From: Tumulicola sp039922955
GTDB taxonomy: Bacteria > Vulcanimicrobiota > Vulcanimicrobiia > Vulcanimicrobiales > Vulcanimicrobiaceae
Assembly (NCBI GenBank): GCA_039922955.1
Contig: JBDTDR010000110.1
Location: 1-18,880 of the forward strand
Length of the DNA: 18,880 nt
Reading direction: 5' to 3'
Positions 1 through 7,456 of this stretch are shown here, one piece after another; within the stretch, counting starts at the first letter, position 1; the number at the start of each line of letters is the position of its first letter. The notes under the pieces were generated by a model. That model was not told where the DNA came from and made no database searches. It was given only the letters and a program-made list of their open reading frames with translations. The translations under genes were made by a program, and so were the position numbers.

Positions 1-349
1 TGCTAAGGCGATTTCCCGACTGCGTCGCCCTTCACGCCCGCGAGTATCCCGGCGACGCCGGACGCAAAATCGACGGCGTCGTCGCCAGTCAATGTTTGAT
101 GGATACGATGGGATTCGCCGAGGGATATTACATAAGGGCTTCGGAACTTCCGGTTAGGCGGAGCCTCGTGATTGGCCAATCGGTAAATAAGTCCCGTGAG
201 CCAGCAACGAGGAGGCCCTGCCTCCTCACCGGCTGACACTAATGCGCGATGCCCCGTTTTTCTAGGCCGCCGGTTAGTTGTGGGACGAGTTTGGCAGCGG
301 GCGACCTACTCCCCTAATCTCGATTGCTAATCTATTGCCGCACCTCTGC
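1..349. other. Left-edge region with no supportable gene
   Basis: I see no convincing gene here. The only open frame of note (3-239, minus) would start with GTG, has no ribosome binding site that I can see, and resembles no family I recognise. A perfect 7-bp inverted repeat (GAGGAGG, loop CCCTG, CCTCCTC) lies at 209-227, but no T-run follows it on either strand, so it is not a clear terminator. The stretch is downstream of the propeller lipoprotein gene and is clearly less GC-rich than the right-hand part of the window. Confidence 0.5.
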
Positions 350-1426
350 TCATCCGCCAAAGGCAAGCGCCCTTGGTAAATGGATACCCTCGGAAATCGT
401 TCGTAGAACGATCGATTTTCCTGGTGCGTAGACCGTAACGGTGCTTTCGAACTCGCCGGGATTCGCAACATACAAGTTACCAGCGTCATCAAAGGCCAGT
501 GCGTCGGGAGAGTTCACGCCCTGGGTAATCGTCCGCTTTGGTGATTTGCTCCCAGGCGGGTAGACAGTCACGGCAAAATAGCCCGAACCGGCGGCTGAAT
601 TTGCGACATAGAGGTTACCTTTGCTGTCAAGAGCCAAGGCCTGGGGATTAGCCACTCCTTTGCTGATCGTGCGGAGTACAGATGTGCTGCCTGGGGCATA
701 GACCGTTACGTTGTTGCCTACGCTGTTAGCGACGTAGAGGTTACCTCCACTGTCAAAAGCCAGGGCATATGGATAGTTTACGCCGTCTGAAATCGTACGT
801 AGTATGGACGTGCTTCCAGGTGCATAGACCGTGACTGTGTTAAAGCCGCCCGACTTACGCCCTAAATTTGCTACGTAAAGGTTGCCGAAGGTATCAAACG
901 CCAGTGCGGTTGGAGTCTTGACCCCTTGCGAAATAGTTTGAAATGGTGACGTTGCGCCAGGCGCGTAGATTGTCACGGTCTTGAGGCCACCGACATACAG
1001 GTTCCCGGTTGAGCCGAACGCTAACGCATCTGGAGTCTGTACGGTTATCCTCCTGAGAACGGAGCCGCTACCGGGCCGATACACGGTCACTCGCCCACCC
1101 GTCTTCCCATTGCATCCGCACCAACTCGCGACGTATAGAGAGGTGGCGCTGTCAAGCGCAAGGGCAGTCGGCTGCTTAATGTCCTTTTTGATCGTTCGCA
1201 GGAGTGACGTGGTTCCCGGTGCGTATGCCGTCACGGTACCACCATTAGTGAAATCGCGGTTAGCGACGTAAAGATCGTGGCTCTGGCTTCGGTCGAGCAA
1301 AGCGGACTTTGCCGTTGCTTGTTGCTGCGTTACATTTGATGCTGTCGATGGCGGAAGACTGCTCGAGCAAGCCGCCAACAGCATCGCATTGACGCACGCA
1401 CCTGCCGTTATATATGACCTGTTCAT
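350..1426 (-). CDS. Secreted lipoprotein with seven NHL/YVTN-like beta-propeller repeats
   Basis: The predicted protein has 358 residues. It begins with a lipoprotein signal peptide whose lipobox LLAAC places the lipidated cysteine at residue 20, then a Ser/Thr/Gln-rich linker. From about residue 51 to the end come seven tandem repeats of roughly 40-47 residues with the consensus LYVAN...VTVYAPGSTS.LRTIS.GV..P.ALAFD..GN. Seven repeats suit a closed seven-bladed propeller with no other domain. The ATG at 1424-1426 is chosen because TTGAGG lies 8 bases upstream and the signal peptide starts there; an in-frame ATG 36 bases upstream lacks both. Such propellers are usually extracytoplasmic binding or scaffolding proteins; the ligand is unknown. 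The gene is lower in GC than the genes to the right. It lacks the catalytic residues of any enzyme family I know. Confidence 0.85.
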   Translation of the reverse strand: MNRSYITAGACVNAMLLAACSSSLPPSTASNVTQQQATAKSALLDRSQSHDLYVANRDFTNGGTVTAYAPGTTSLLRTIKKDIKQPTALALDSATSLYVASWCGCNGKTGGRVTVYRPGSGSVLRRITVQTPDALAFGSTGNLYVGGLKTVTIYAPGATSPFQTISQGVKTPTALAFDTFGNLYVANLGRKSGGFNTVTVYAPGSTSILRTISDGVNYPYALAFDSGGNLYVANSVGNNVTVYAPGSTSVLRTISKGVANPQALALDSKGNLYVANSAAGSGYFAVTVYPPGSKSPKRTITQGVNSPDALAFDDAGNLYVANPGEFESTVTVYAPGKSIVLRTISEGIHLPRALAFGG

Positions 1427-1499
1427 TATATGAACCTCAAATAGATGATGATTAAGAGACACGAGATCCTACGATTCGGAATTGAGCAACTGCGTTCAG

Positions 1500-1745
1500 C
1501 TATTCCTCCCTCTGTATGCCATGCTGAATGGCAAACGTCGCAGCGGGGCAGTATACTGTTCCGCCCCCTGCATTGTTAGCGGCGACTGCCGCGTTATTGA
1601 TCGCCCCTGAGTCGTCGGTCATCCCGTCGCCCACGGCTCCGAAGTCTCGAGTATTGAAAACACCGTTTGTTCCTTTTACGACCCACTGTGATGTTGCCCA
1701 CGAGGTCGCGCCAGTCGGTGGCTCCAGATAAACGAACTGTCCGTT
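1500..1745 (-). pseudogene. N-terminal fragment of a pectate-lyase/GH28-type beta-helix protein
   Basis: This 81-codon segment carries the characteristic start of the right-handed beta-helix family seen in pectate lyase superfamily and polygalacturonase-like proteins: FNTRDFGAVGDGMTDD, then an Ala/Asn-rich helix and GGGTVYCPAATF. Intact members continue for several hundred residues. Here the frame stops at a TAG (1500-1502) soon after the first strand, and I see no continuation before the next gene. Upstream, the reading frame runs without a stop into the beginning of IstB, so the fragment has no start codon of its own that I can defend. I read it as a relic left by rearrangement next to an insertion sequence. 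The family call is firm; which substrate the intact protein acted on cannot be said. Confidence 0.7.
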
Positions 1746-1907
1746 CATTTCCTGTTCCAGCAACCGTTCCAGCAATTGCCGTGCTGGCCAGCCTTCACGA
1801 TCGGATTGATCGCACAGGTGGGCGGCAAGTCGCTTCATCGTCGGCAGCCGCAGTTCGGTGAGCATCAGGCCTAGCCGGCCATCGGCGTTGAGCTTGGCCC
1901 CGCTCAT
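1746..1907 (-). pseudogene. istB: Truncated IS21-family helper ATPase IstB (N-terminal ~54 residues)
   Basis: The ATG at 1905-1907 overlaps the stop of the preceding istA remnant as ATGA, the usual translational coupling of IS21 istA-istB pairs. The 54 residues, including LMLTELRLPTMKRLAAHL and LLERLLEQEM, match the helical N-terminus that precedes the AAA+ domain of IstB. IstB normally has about 250 residues with Walker A and B motifs. Here the similarity ends after LEQEM, and the frame continues into a pectate-lyase-like sequence. Without its ATPase core this cannot be a functional transposition helper. The exact breakpoint is estimated from loss of similarity and could be off by several codons. 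Confidence 0.8.
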
Positions 1908-2640
1908 GACACCACCTCGAGAAGCGCATCGTACGCCGCCAGGGATGGCAGTTTTACGACAACGCTGGGAACGCTGCTGGGTCGTGGTGCAAGTTTGTCC
2001 GTGAGCGCTTCGAGATCCGGCAGTTCGTTGCACCCGTTCAGTTGCTCCAGTTCAAGCGCCAGCGCCGCCTCGTGGCCGTCGGCCGCCAACGCCAACAGAC
2101 CGACGATGATCTTGCACGCTTGCCGTTCGGGAAGCTGCGCGCTCAAATTCTCCCAGATTTGTCGATAGATCGTCCGCGGGAAGACGTCGTCGCGAAAAAC
2201 CCAGCGTGCAAAGGCGCTGGGCTTGCGTCTGAGGTTTTCCACCAGCTGGCGGTAATCAATCTGCCGTGCACGGCGTTGACCGGCGTGCCGAATCGCCCGC
2301 GGGGACCCGAACACGCGCTGGCCGCTCAAATAGCACTCGACGCGTTCGGCGTACACCCGCACGCTCAAGCGATGGCCGATGAGCCGACTTGGTGCGCTGT
2401 ATTGCTCGCCTTTGACCGTGAAGATGCCGTACTTGCTCACGCGCGCGGGCAGTTCATCGAACTCCGCAGTTCGCCGTGCGGGTAACGACCGTAGCGCCGC
2501 GCGCTCGACAAGCAGGGCTTTCTCCACCCGCGCGTTCAGGCGCGTGACGATGGTTTGAACGAACGTTTCGTACGTGCCGCGGTCGTTGAAATCGCTGGAA
2601 GTGCGTTTTACAAATCGGTGGACGGAGATCGCCTCACCCG
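1746..2640 (-). mobile_element. Remnant of an IS21-family insertion sequence
   Basis: The element keeps the end of istA, the ATGA junction, and the beginning of istB. The transposase catalytic domain and the IstB ATPase domain are both lost. I cannot find a pair of terminal inverted repeats or a target-site duplication. It separates the GC-rich secDF/helicase block on the right from the lower-GC block with the pectate-lyase fragment and propeller lipoprotein on the left. The outer limits are approximate: the left one is where IstB similarity stops, and the right one lies just before the helicase stop codon. Confidence 0.75.
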
Positions 2641-2653
2641 CGTCATCGCTTAG
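1904..2653 (-). pseudogene. istA: 5'-truncated IS21-family transposase IstA (C-terminal part)
   Basis: The frame is open from a stop at 2654-2656 down to TGA at 1904-1906. From about 2610 the translation matches the region after the DDE core of IS21 transposases: SDFNDRGTYETFVQTIV, then NARV, ERAALRSLPARRT, YSAPSRLIGHRLSVRVYAER. The N-terminal helix-turn-helix and the catalytic DDE domain are missing, so the transposase is inactive. Roughly 235 residues remain of a protein usually near 500. The extreme right end (about 2615-2653) does not look like transposase and may be host flank or an element end. A GTG at 2525-2527 could be called as a start, but the homology clearly extends upstream of it. 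Confidence 0.8.
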
Positions 2654-4771
2654 CTACGGCCGGCGGTGTTCCACGCGTCCGGGGTAGATCGGCCGGTTGA
2701 TGACGCGCTCGAGTGAATCCGCCGGAGCGCCTAACGCCAGCTTGCAGAACCCGTTGAAGTTCTCGCGAATGGCTTCCCCTTCGGCAAAGCGTTCGTTTTC
2801 CTCCAGGTCGACTTTCCCGACTACCGGCAAAAACCGTACGAAGCGGCCTTCGTCGTCCTCGCCCACCTCGACGAGGTTCGAATCGCTGAACATGCGCAAC
2901 GCCGCGCCGACCGTCCGGTCGCGGACCTTGTCGAGATCGAGGGTAGCGGCAATGTCCACGTTGCTGCTGCGGAGAACGGCGTCACGCGCGAGCGTCCGCA
3001 TGCCGCGATAGAGCCCGCGCAGCACCGATAGCGACGGCGCGTCGATATCGATGAGGTAGTCGTTGAGCCGACGATCGTTTTCTCCGTAGAGCAGATGAAT
3101 CTGGGCGGGAGCGCCGTCCCGGCCCGCGCGGCCGGCTTGCTGGTTAAACTCGGCAACGTCGAAGTTCAAGTGGTAGAGCACGACGTGCGCCACGTCAGGA
3201 AGATCGATCCCCTCCCCAAACGCCGACGTCGCGATCACGACGCGCAAGCCGCCCTCTCGAAAGAGGCGTTCGACCTCGTGGCGGTCGGCCGTCGGCATTC
3301 CGGCGTGGTAGAACATCACGTCGTTGCCCACGTGCTCGCGCAGCACGCTTGCGACGTCCGCGGTATCTTTGCGCGAGTTGCAGTACACGATGCCCTTGCC
3401 GCCGCCGCGGAACAGGTCGCTCAAGTACGCCGTCTTGTCTTTGCGGTTGCGCGCATCGACCACCTGAAGGTTCTCACGAATGGTCGGATCGATCACCCAC
3501 GCCGTAATGCGCAGTTCCGCGACGATCTTGGCGAATGCCTCGTCACCCGCCGTCGCGGTGAGCGCCAGCACCTGGGGGCTTCCGAGCGCCGCAATCGTCG
3601 CGCTCAGGCGCGCGTAGGCCGGACGATGCCTGGACTCGTGCACGTGATGCGCCTCGTCAACGACGACGAACGCCGGCCGGCTCTTCCCATCGAATGCCTC
3701 GCGATGAAAGTCGAGAAACTCCGGCGTCGCGAGAACGATATCCCACGCGCCTTCGCGCAGCGCTTCGAAAAGCTCGCCGCGTTCGCCGCCGTCGATCGAG
3801 CCGTTGGCCCGGAAGATGCGCAACCCCAGCGGATCGAGCGTGCGCATCAGCGCCTCGTACTGATCGTTGGCCAGGGCGCGCAAGGGATACACGACCAGCG
3901 TTTTGGCGCCGGCCGTGAAGGCTCGAAGCGCGGCAGCGTACTGGAAACAGAACGATTTCCCGCGCCCGGTGCCGAGCACGGCCAGCGTGTTCCGGCCCTC
4001 GTCAACCCGCTCGAGGACGTCGCGTTGCGCTTGGTGGGGCAGCGACGCGCCGATCAGCGCGCGCCGGATGCGTTCCGAGTCGCCGCCCCACGACAGCCGC
4101 AACGTTTCGTGGCCACGCTCGCGCGCGGCGATGGTTGCCGAGGCATCGCGTTCCACAAAAATGTTGACGCCGCGGTGTTTCTCGCCGCCGCCGCCGGTGA
4201 GCGAGGCGACGCGCGCGCGGTAGCGCGCGCCGGCGTCGATGGCGGGCGCGATATGCGCCGCGATGCCCTTCTTGATAAACCCGAGGTGCAGGTTGCCGTA
4301 CCGCACGGCGATCGCATTGGCGTCGTAGGGATTCTCGGGCTGGCGTTCGAGCTCCAACCGGGCGCCGACGCTGAGCCCTTCGATCGTATCCTGGCGCCCT
4401 TCGAACGAGACGCCCGCGACCTTGGTATGAAAGGTGACGGCATCGGCGATGCGTGCGTAGCGGTCGCGCAGGTACTCCGCGCTCTTGGTAAACGCCCGCT
4501 CGACGAAGGCGTCTCGATCGTCCGCCGGCTCGACAACGAGCGGCTCGGCAACGGCCGGCTCAGCATCCGGCGCCGCATCGACCCGCTCGACGCCGGAGAG
4601 CGCCGCGAGTGAGGCTTCGAACGCTGATTCGGACGCGGTCGGAGGCGGTAGCGCCTTAGAGCTTTTCTTCCCCGCCCGGTTGTCCGGTGCCGTGCTCGGC
4701 GACGGCGGGTGCTTCGAACCCGTCGAGGTTGAGCGTGATTTCTTCGTGACCTTGTTCGTATGCCGCTTCAT
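2654..4771 (-). CDS. RecQ-like superfamily 2 DNA helicase with N-terminal HIRAN domain
   Basis: An ATP-dependent DNA helicase, probably acting in repair. From the ATG at 4769-4771 it has 705 residues. Residues about 113-205 form a HIRAN domain (FHTKVAGVSFEGRQ..., ENPYDANAIAV, LGFIKKG), a module thought to bind DNA ends or stalled forks. The helicase core follows, with Walker A GTGRGKS at 267-273, DEAH at 372-375, TATA at 405-408, and motif VI QQAGRAGRDG at 544-553. A winged-helix-like region comes next. The cysteine cluster of classical RecQ is not evident. It follows secF on the same strand. The start is uncertain: this ATG overlaps the end of secF by 116 bases without a clear ribosome binding site, the frame stays open to a GTG at 4847-4849, and I see no ATG or GTG between the secF stop and the HIRAN domain. 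The C-terminus (INRPIYPGRVEHRRP) lies right against the IS21 remnant and may not be native. Confidence 0.85.
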   Translation of the reverse strand: MKRHTNKVTKKSRSTSTGSKHPPSPSTAPDNRAGKKSSKALPPPTASESAFEASLAALSGVERVDAAPDAEPAVAEPLVVEPADDRDAFVERAFTKSAEYLRDRYARIADAVTFHTKVAGVSFEGRQDTIEGLSVGARLELERQPENPYDANAIAVRYGNLHLGFIKKGIAAHIAPAIDAGARYRARVASLTGGGGEKHRGVNIFVERDASATIAARERGHETLRLSWGGDSERIRRALIGASLPHQAQRDVLERVDEGRNTLAVLGTGRGKSFCFQYAAALRAFTAGAKTLVVYPLRALANDQYEALMRTLDPLGLRIFRANGSIDGGERGELFEALREGAWDIVLATPEFLDFHREAFDGKSRPAFVVVDEAHHVHESRHRPAYARLSATIAALGSPQVLALTATAGDEAFAKIVAELRITAWVIDPTIRENLQVVDARNRKDKTAYLSDLFRGGGKGIVYCNSRKDTADVASVLREHVGNDVMFYHAGMPTADRHEVERLFREGGLRVVIATSAFGEGIDLPDVAHVVLYHLNFDVAEFNQQAGRAGRDGAPAQIHLLYGENDRRLNDYLIDIDAPSLSVLRGLYRGMRTLARDAVLRSSNVDIAATLDLDKVRDRTVGAALRMFSDSNLVEVGEDDEGRFVRFLPVVGKVDLEENERFAEGEAIRENFNGFCKLALGAPADSLERVINRPIYPGRVEHRRP

Positions 4772-5981
4772 GTAACCCGGCGTTCTGAGCGTCCAGCGGA
4801 TCGATTTCGTCGCCTTCGCCCGCGTAGACGTCTTCGACGGCGACTCCACCCGTTGCGTCGCTGCGCTTTTTCTTGTAGCGAGCCGGCACTGCCGGCGTTA
4901 CCGTACGCGCCGACTTGGCCTTCTGACGGCGTTCGCGGCGAGCCGCGACGATGTCCTCGCGCGCCATGCCGCCGCGGCTCTGGAGTGCGGTCGATTCGGA
5001 CCGCGACCGCGACGTCGCGGTACGGTCGGTGGCCAGCCCCGCCCGGCGGCGCCGCATCGACGCCTCAAGTTGGCGCTTGCGAAAATGGAGCACCAGCGGA
5101 GCCGAATAGAAAATGGAATGGTAGCCGCCCGAAACGATGCCGACCAGCAGCGCGAAAGCGAAGTTCTTCAGGCTCGCGCCCCCCAGCGCGAGCAACGCGA
5201 CGAGCGTGATGACGACCGTCGCCAGCGTGTTGAACGAACGCGTCATCGTTTGCTTGATCGACTCGTTGACGATCACGTCGTAAGGCGTGCCGGCCATCAG
5301 CTTGGTGTTCTCGCGGATTCGATCGAGAATGACGATCGTGTCCATCACCGAGTAACCGATGACGGTCAAGACCGCGGCCAAAAACGCATCGTCGGCGCGC
5401 CGGTCGGCCAGCGCGTAGATGCCGATCATCATGGCGGCGTCGCGCACCAGCGCGATGACCGTGACCAAACCGAAAATGTAGTTCCAACCGAAGCGAAAGG
5501 CTATGTAGAGGAACTGAATGGTCAGCGCGATCACCAACGCCCACAACGCCTTGATCAGGTATTCGCGCCCGAGCGACGGACCGACGGCGGTCACCGATGA
5601 GGACGCGCGATCGACCGTCGCTACGGTGTTGAGCGCCGTCCACAGGGGAGCCGAGTCGTTGGCAAACGACGTTTGCGTTTCGATGTGGAACCGCTCGCCG
5701 TCCGTGCCGGCCGTGGTAACCGATTCTTCGCTAAGGCCCAGGCTGGATAGGGCCTGCTTTACCGCGTCGGAGGTCGTCGGCCGCGTAAACCGCACGGCGA
5801 TGTCGGTGCCGCCGGTGAACGATAATCCGAGCCTGAGCATGTGCGACGGCTGGAATCCCTGACCGCCTTGGAATGCGTGATAGAACATCGAGCCGAAGCC
5901 GAGCGCGATGACGAGATACGAGATCGTCGAGACGATCCGGAACCATCCGACGATGTTCCAGTTGAGCCGGCGAAAGAGCAT
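4656..5981 (-). CDS. secF: Sec translocon accessory subunit SecF
   Basis: SecF works with SecD in the cytoplasmic membrane and uses the proton gradient to drive late steps of protein export through SecYEG. The 441-residue protein has a first membrane segment near 15-35, the periplasmic entry motif LGLSFTGGTD at 51-60 (usually GIDFTGG), a periplasmic domain, and five further membrane segments from about 143 to 298. The signature GYSVMDTIVILDRIREN lies at 209-225. After residue 300 comes a tail of about 140 residues, first basic and then acidic, which is long for SecF and probably cytoplasmic. The start lies 3 bases after the secD stop, so the two form an operon. The end of the gene overlaps the likely start of the helicase gene in another frame. 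Confidence 0.95.
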   Translation of the reverse strand: MLFRRLNWNIVGWFRIVSTISYLVIALGFGSMFYHAFQGGQGFQPSHMLRLGLSFTGGTDIAVRFTRPTTSDAVKQALSSLGLSEESVTTAGTDGERFHIETQTSFANDSAPLWTALNTVATVDRASSSVTAVGPSLGREYLIKALWALVIALTIQFLYIAFRFGWNYIFGLVTVIALVRDAAMMIGIYALADRRADDAFLAAVLTVIGYSVMDTIVILDRIRENTKLMAGTPYDVIVNESIKQTMTRSFNTLATVVITLVALLALGGASLKNFAFALLVGIVSGGYHSIFYSAPLVLHFRKRQLEASMRRRRAGLATDRTATSRSRSESTALQSRGGMAREDIVAARRERRQKAKSARTVTPAVPARYKKKRSDATGGVAVEDVYAGEGDEIDPLDAQNAGLHEAAYEQGHEEITLNLDGFEAPAVAEHGTGQPGGEEKL

Positions 5982-5984
5982 CCG

Positions 5985-7352
5985 TTACGCCCCCGCTTTC
6001 GCAAAGATGCCGACTTCGTCGCTCTTGATGCCGTACAGTTCCGGCGCCGTCGCGACGTCGTTGTCGACCAGCGCGTCGACGAAGAAGCGCGTGACGAAGA
6101 CGGCGGTGACCAGCGAAACAACCGTTCCCCAGAAGAGCGTGAAGGCGAAACCTTTGACCGTGCCGGTGCCGAGCATATACAGCACGCCTGCGCCGACGAT
6201 CGTCGTGAAGTGGCTGTCGAACACGGCCGAAAAGGCCCGCTGGAATCCGACCCGGACCGCGGCCCGCATTGTCTTACCGTTCCAAAGTTCTTCTTTAATG
6301 CGTTCGAATATCAAGACGTTGGCATCGACCGCCATGCCGATCGACAGCACGAAGCCCGCGATGCCCGGCAGCGTCAGCGTGGCGTGCGAGACCGCTAAGA
6401 TCGCCATCATCACGAGCACGTAAATCGCCAGCGCGATGTCGGCGAGCAGCCCCGGAAGGCGATAGACGGCCAGCATGAAGATCAGCACGAGCCCTAGACC
6501 GAGCATCGACGCGCGCATCGACTGGACCAAGTCGATCTTACCGAGCGTCGGGCCGATCGTCTCTTTTTCGACGATCTTCACCGACACCGGCAACGCGCCG
6601 GCGTTGAGCTCGTTGGCAAGGGTCGTGACTTGTTCTTGCGTAAAGCTGCCGTGGATCTCGCCTCGGTCGTAAATCGCGCCTTGGATAACCGGGGCGGAAA
6701 CGTACCGATGGTCGAGAAAGATTCCTAAGAGTTTCCCTAAGTTGGCGGTCGTGATCTTCCCGAACTTCGCGGGATCTTTCGTCTGAAACAGCACGTTGGG
6801 CTGATTGCTCTCGTCGAAACCGGCTTGCGCCGACTTCAAATCCTTGCCCGAATAGACGACCGGACCGCTCGCATCGTAGGCGCCGTGCGCGACGTAGGCT
6901 TCCGCGGCTGCCCGCTCCTTCGGCGAGGCCGAAGCGTTCGGGTTCTCGATCAGCGCCTTGTCGGCTTCGGCCTTTTGGCCCACTTCAGGCGGCACGATCT
7001 TGTATTCCAGAACCGCAACTTCTTTAAGCACGCGCTCGGCTTCGTCGGGGTTCTTCACGTTGGGAAGCTCGACGAGGATGCGATCCGTGCCGACGTTGCT
7101 GATCGACGGCTCGGCCACACCTAAGCCGTTGATGCGGCGATCGATGACCTCGCGCGTCTGCGCCTGAACTTGGGACGTGATCTGCGGCACTTCCGCCGTA
7201 GGATACAACTGCAGCAAAAGCCGCGAGCCACCCTCGAGGTCCAAGCCGAGATGAATCTTCTGCCCGACGGGCAGAATCGCCCAGAACGACATCGCGACGA
7301 CCGCGATAATGACCAGCGCCTTAAACGGCGTTTTAAGGTTATTCCAGCTCAT
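5985..7352 (-). CDS. secD: Sec translocon accessory subunit SecD
   Basis: SecD is the larger partner of SecF. It pulls translocating proteins from the periplasmic side using the proton motive force. The 455 residues include a first membrane helix at about 9-29, the conserved GLDLEGG at 36-42, a large periplasmic P1 region with VIDRRINGLGVAEPSI, and a C-terminal membrane block. That block contains GMAVDANVLIFERIKEEL, beginning near 339, which holds the conserved aspartate used in proton transfer. The length is normal. No Shine-Dalgarno motif is evident before the ATG. A promoter-like sequence and a terminator-like hairpin lie in the 100 bases upstream and are listed separately. I see no yajC, which often precedes secD. 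Confidence 0.95.
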   Translation of the reverse strand: MSWNNLKTPFKALVIIAVVAMSFWAILPVGQKIHLGLDLEGGSRLLLQLYPTAEVPQITSQVQAQTREVIDRRINGLGVAEPSISNVGTDRILVELPNVKNPDEAERVLKEVAVLEYKIVPPEVGQKAEADKALIENPNASASPKERAAAEAYVAHGAYDASGPVVYSGKDLKSAQAGFDESNQPNVLFQTKDPAKFGKITTANLGKLLGIFLDHRYVSAPVIQGAIYDRGEIHGSFTQEQVTTLANELNAGALPVSVKIVEKETIGPTLGKIDLVQSMRASMLGLGLVLIFMLAVYRLPGLLADIALAIYVLVMMAILAVSHATLTLPGIAGFVLSIGMAVDANVLIFERIKEELWNGKTMRAAVRVGFQRAFSAVFDSHFTTIVGAGVLYMLGTGTVKGFAFTLFWGTVVSLVTAVFVTRFFVDALVDNDVATAPELYGIKSDEVGIFAKAGA

Positions 7353-7374
7353 TGGCGTCCGAAGTTAGCGGTGC

Positions 7375-7408
7375 AAACAAAAGGCCCGCAACGGTTGCCC
7401 GCCGGGCC
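7375..7408 (-). terminator. Intrinsic terminator hairpin in the secD leader
   Basis: Read on the minus strand, the arms GGCCCG (7408-7403) and CGGGCC (7388-7383) can form a 6-bp GC stem around a 14-base loop, followed at once by TTTTGTTT (7382-7375). This is a textbook intrinsic terminator. It lies 22 bases before the secD start codon and about 70 bases after the stop of the small lipoprotein gene. The 5' arm can also pair with the adjacent GGGC (7400-7397), which would block the terminator stem. It may simply end the lipoprotein transcript, or act as an attenuator for secDF. Confidence 0.7.
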
Positions 7409-7427
7409 GGTAGACTTTAACGTTCCA

Positions 7428-7456
7428 ACGTTACCAAGCCTGCCGCCGAGTGTCAA
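7428..7456 (-). promoter_or_regulatory. Putative sigma-70 promoter for secDF
   Basis: On the minus strand a perfect TTGACA -35 box (7456-7451) is followed by a 17-base spacer and TAACGT (7433-7428) as the -10 box, which keeps T1, A2 and T6 of TATAAT. Transcription would begin near 7421-7424, giving a leader of about 70 bases that includes the terminator hairpin before secD. The site lies between the small lipoprotein gene and secD, where a promoter is expected if the hairpin ends upstream transcription. The -10 box is weak apart from its key positions. Confidence 0.5.

Noticed and set aside
209..227. 7-bp inverted repeat as a terminator for the propeller gene
   Set aside because: It lies about 120 bases after the stop, and no run of T follows on either strand.
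3..239. Possible 78-residue gene at the left edge
   Set aside because: GTG start, no ribosome binding site that I can see, no recognisable motif. Not enough to call a gene.
380..1330. Regularly spaced repeats that could suggest a CRISPR array
   Set aside because: The units are about 120-140 bases, imperfect, and stay in one reading frame as beta-propeller blades. They are protein repeats, not CRISPR.
4211..4230. Perfect GCGCGCGC-GGTA-GCGCGCGC hairpin
   Set aside because: It falls inside the helicase HIRAN region, where it encodes Ala/Arg codons, and there is no T-run. It is most simply explained by codon choice at high GC.
3095..4612. Long plus-strand open frame opposite the helicase gene
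   Set aside because: It is an antisense shadow of a GC-rich gene. The minus strand encodes a helicase with all core motifs, while the plus-strand product is Arg/Ala/His-rich and matches nothing I recognise.
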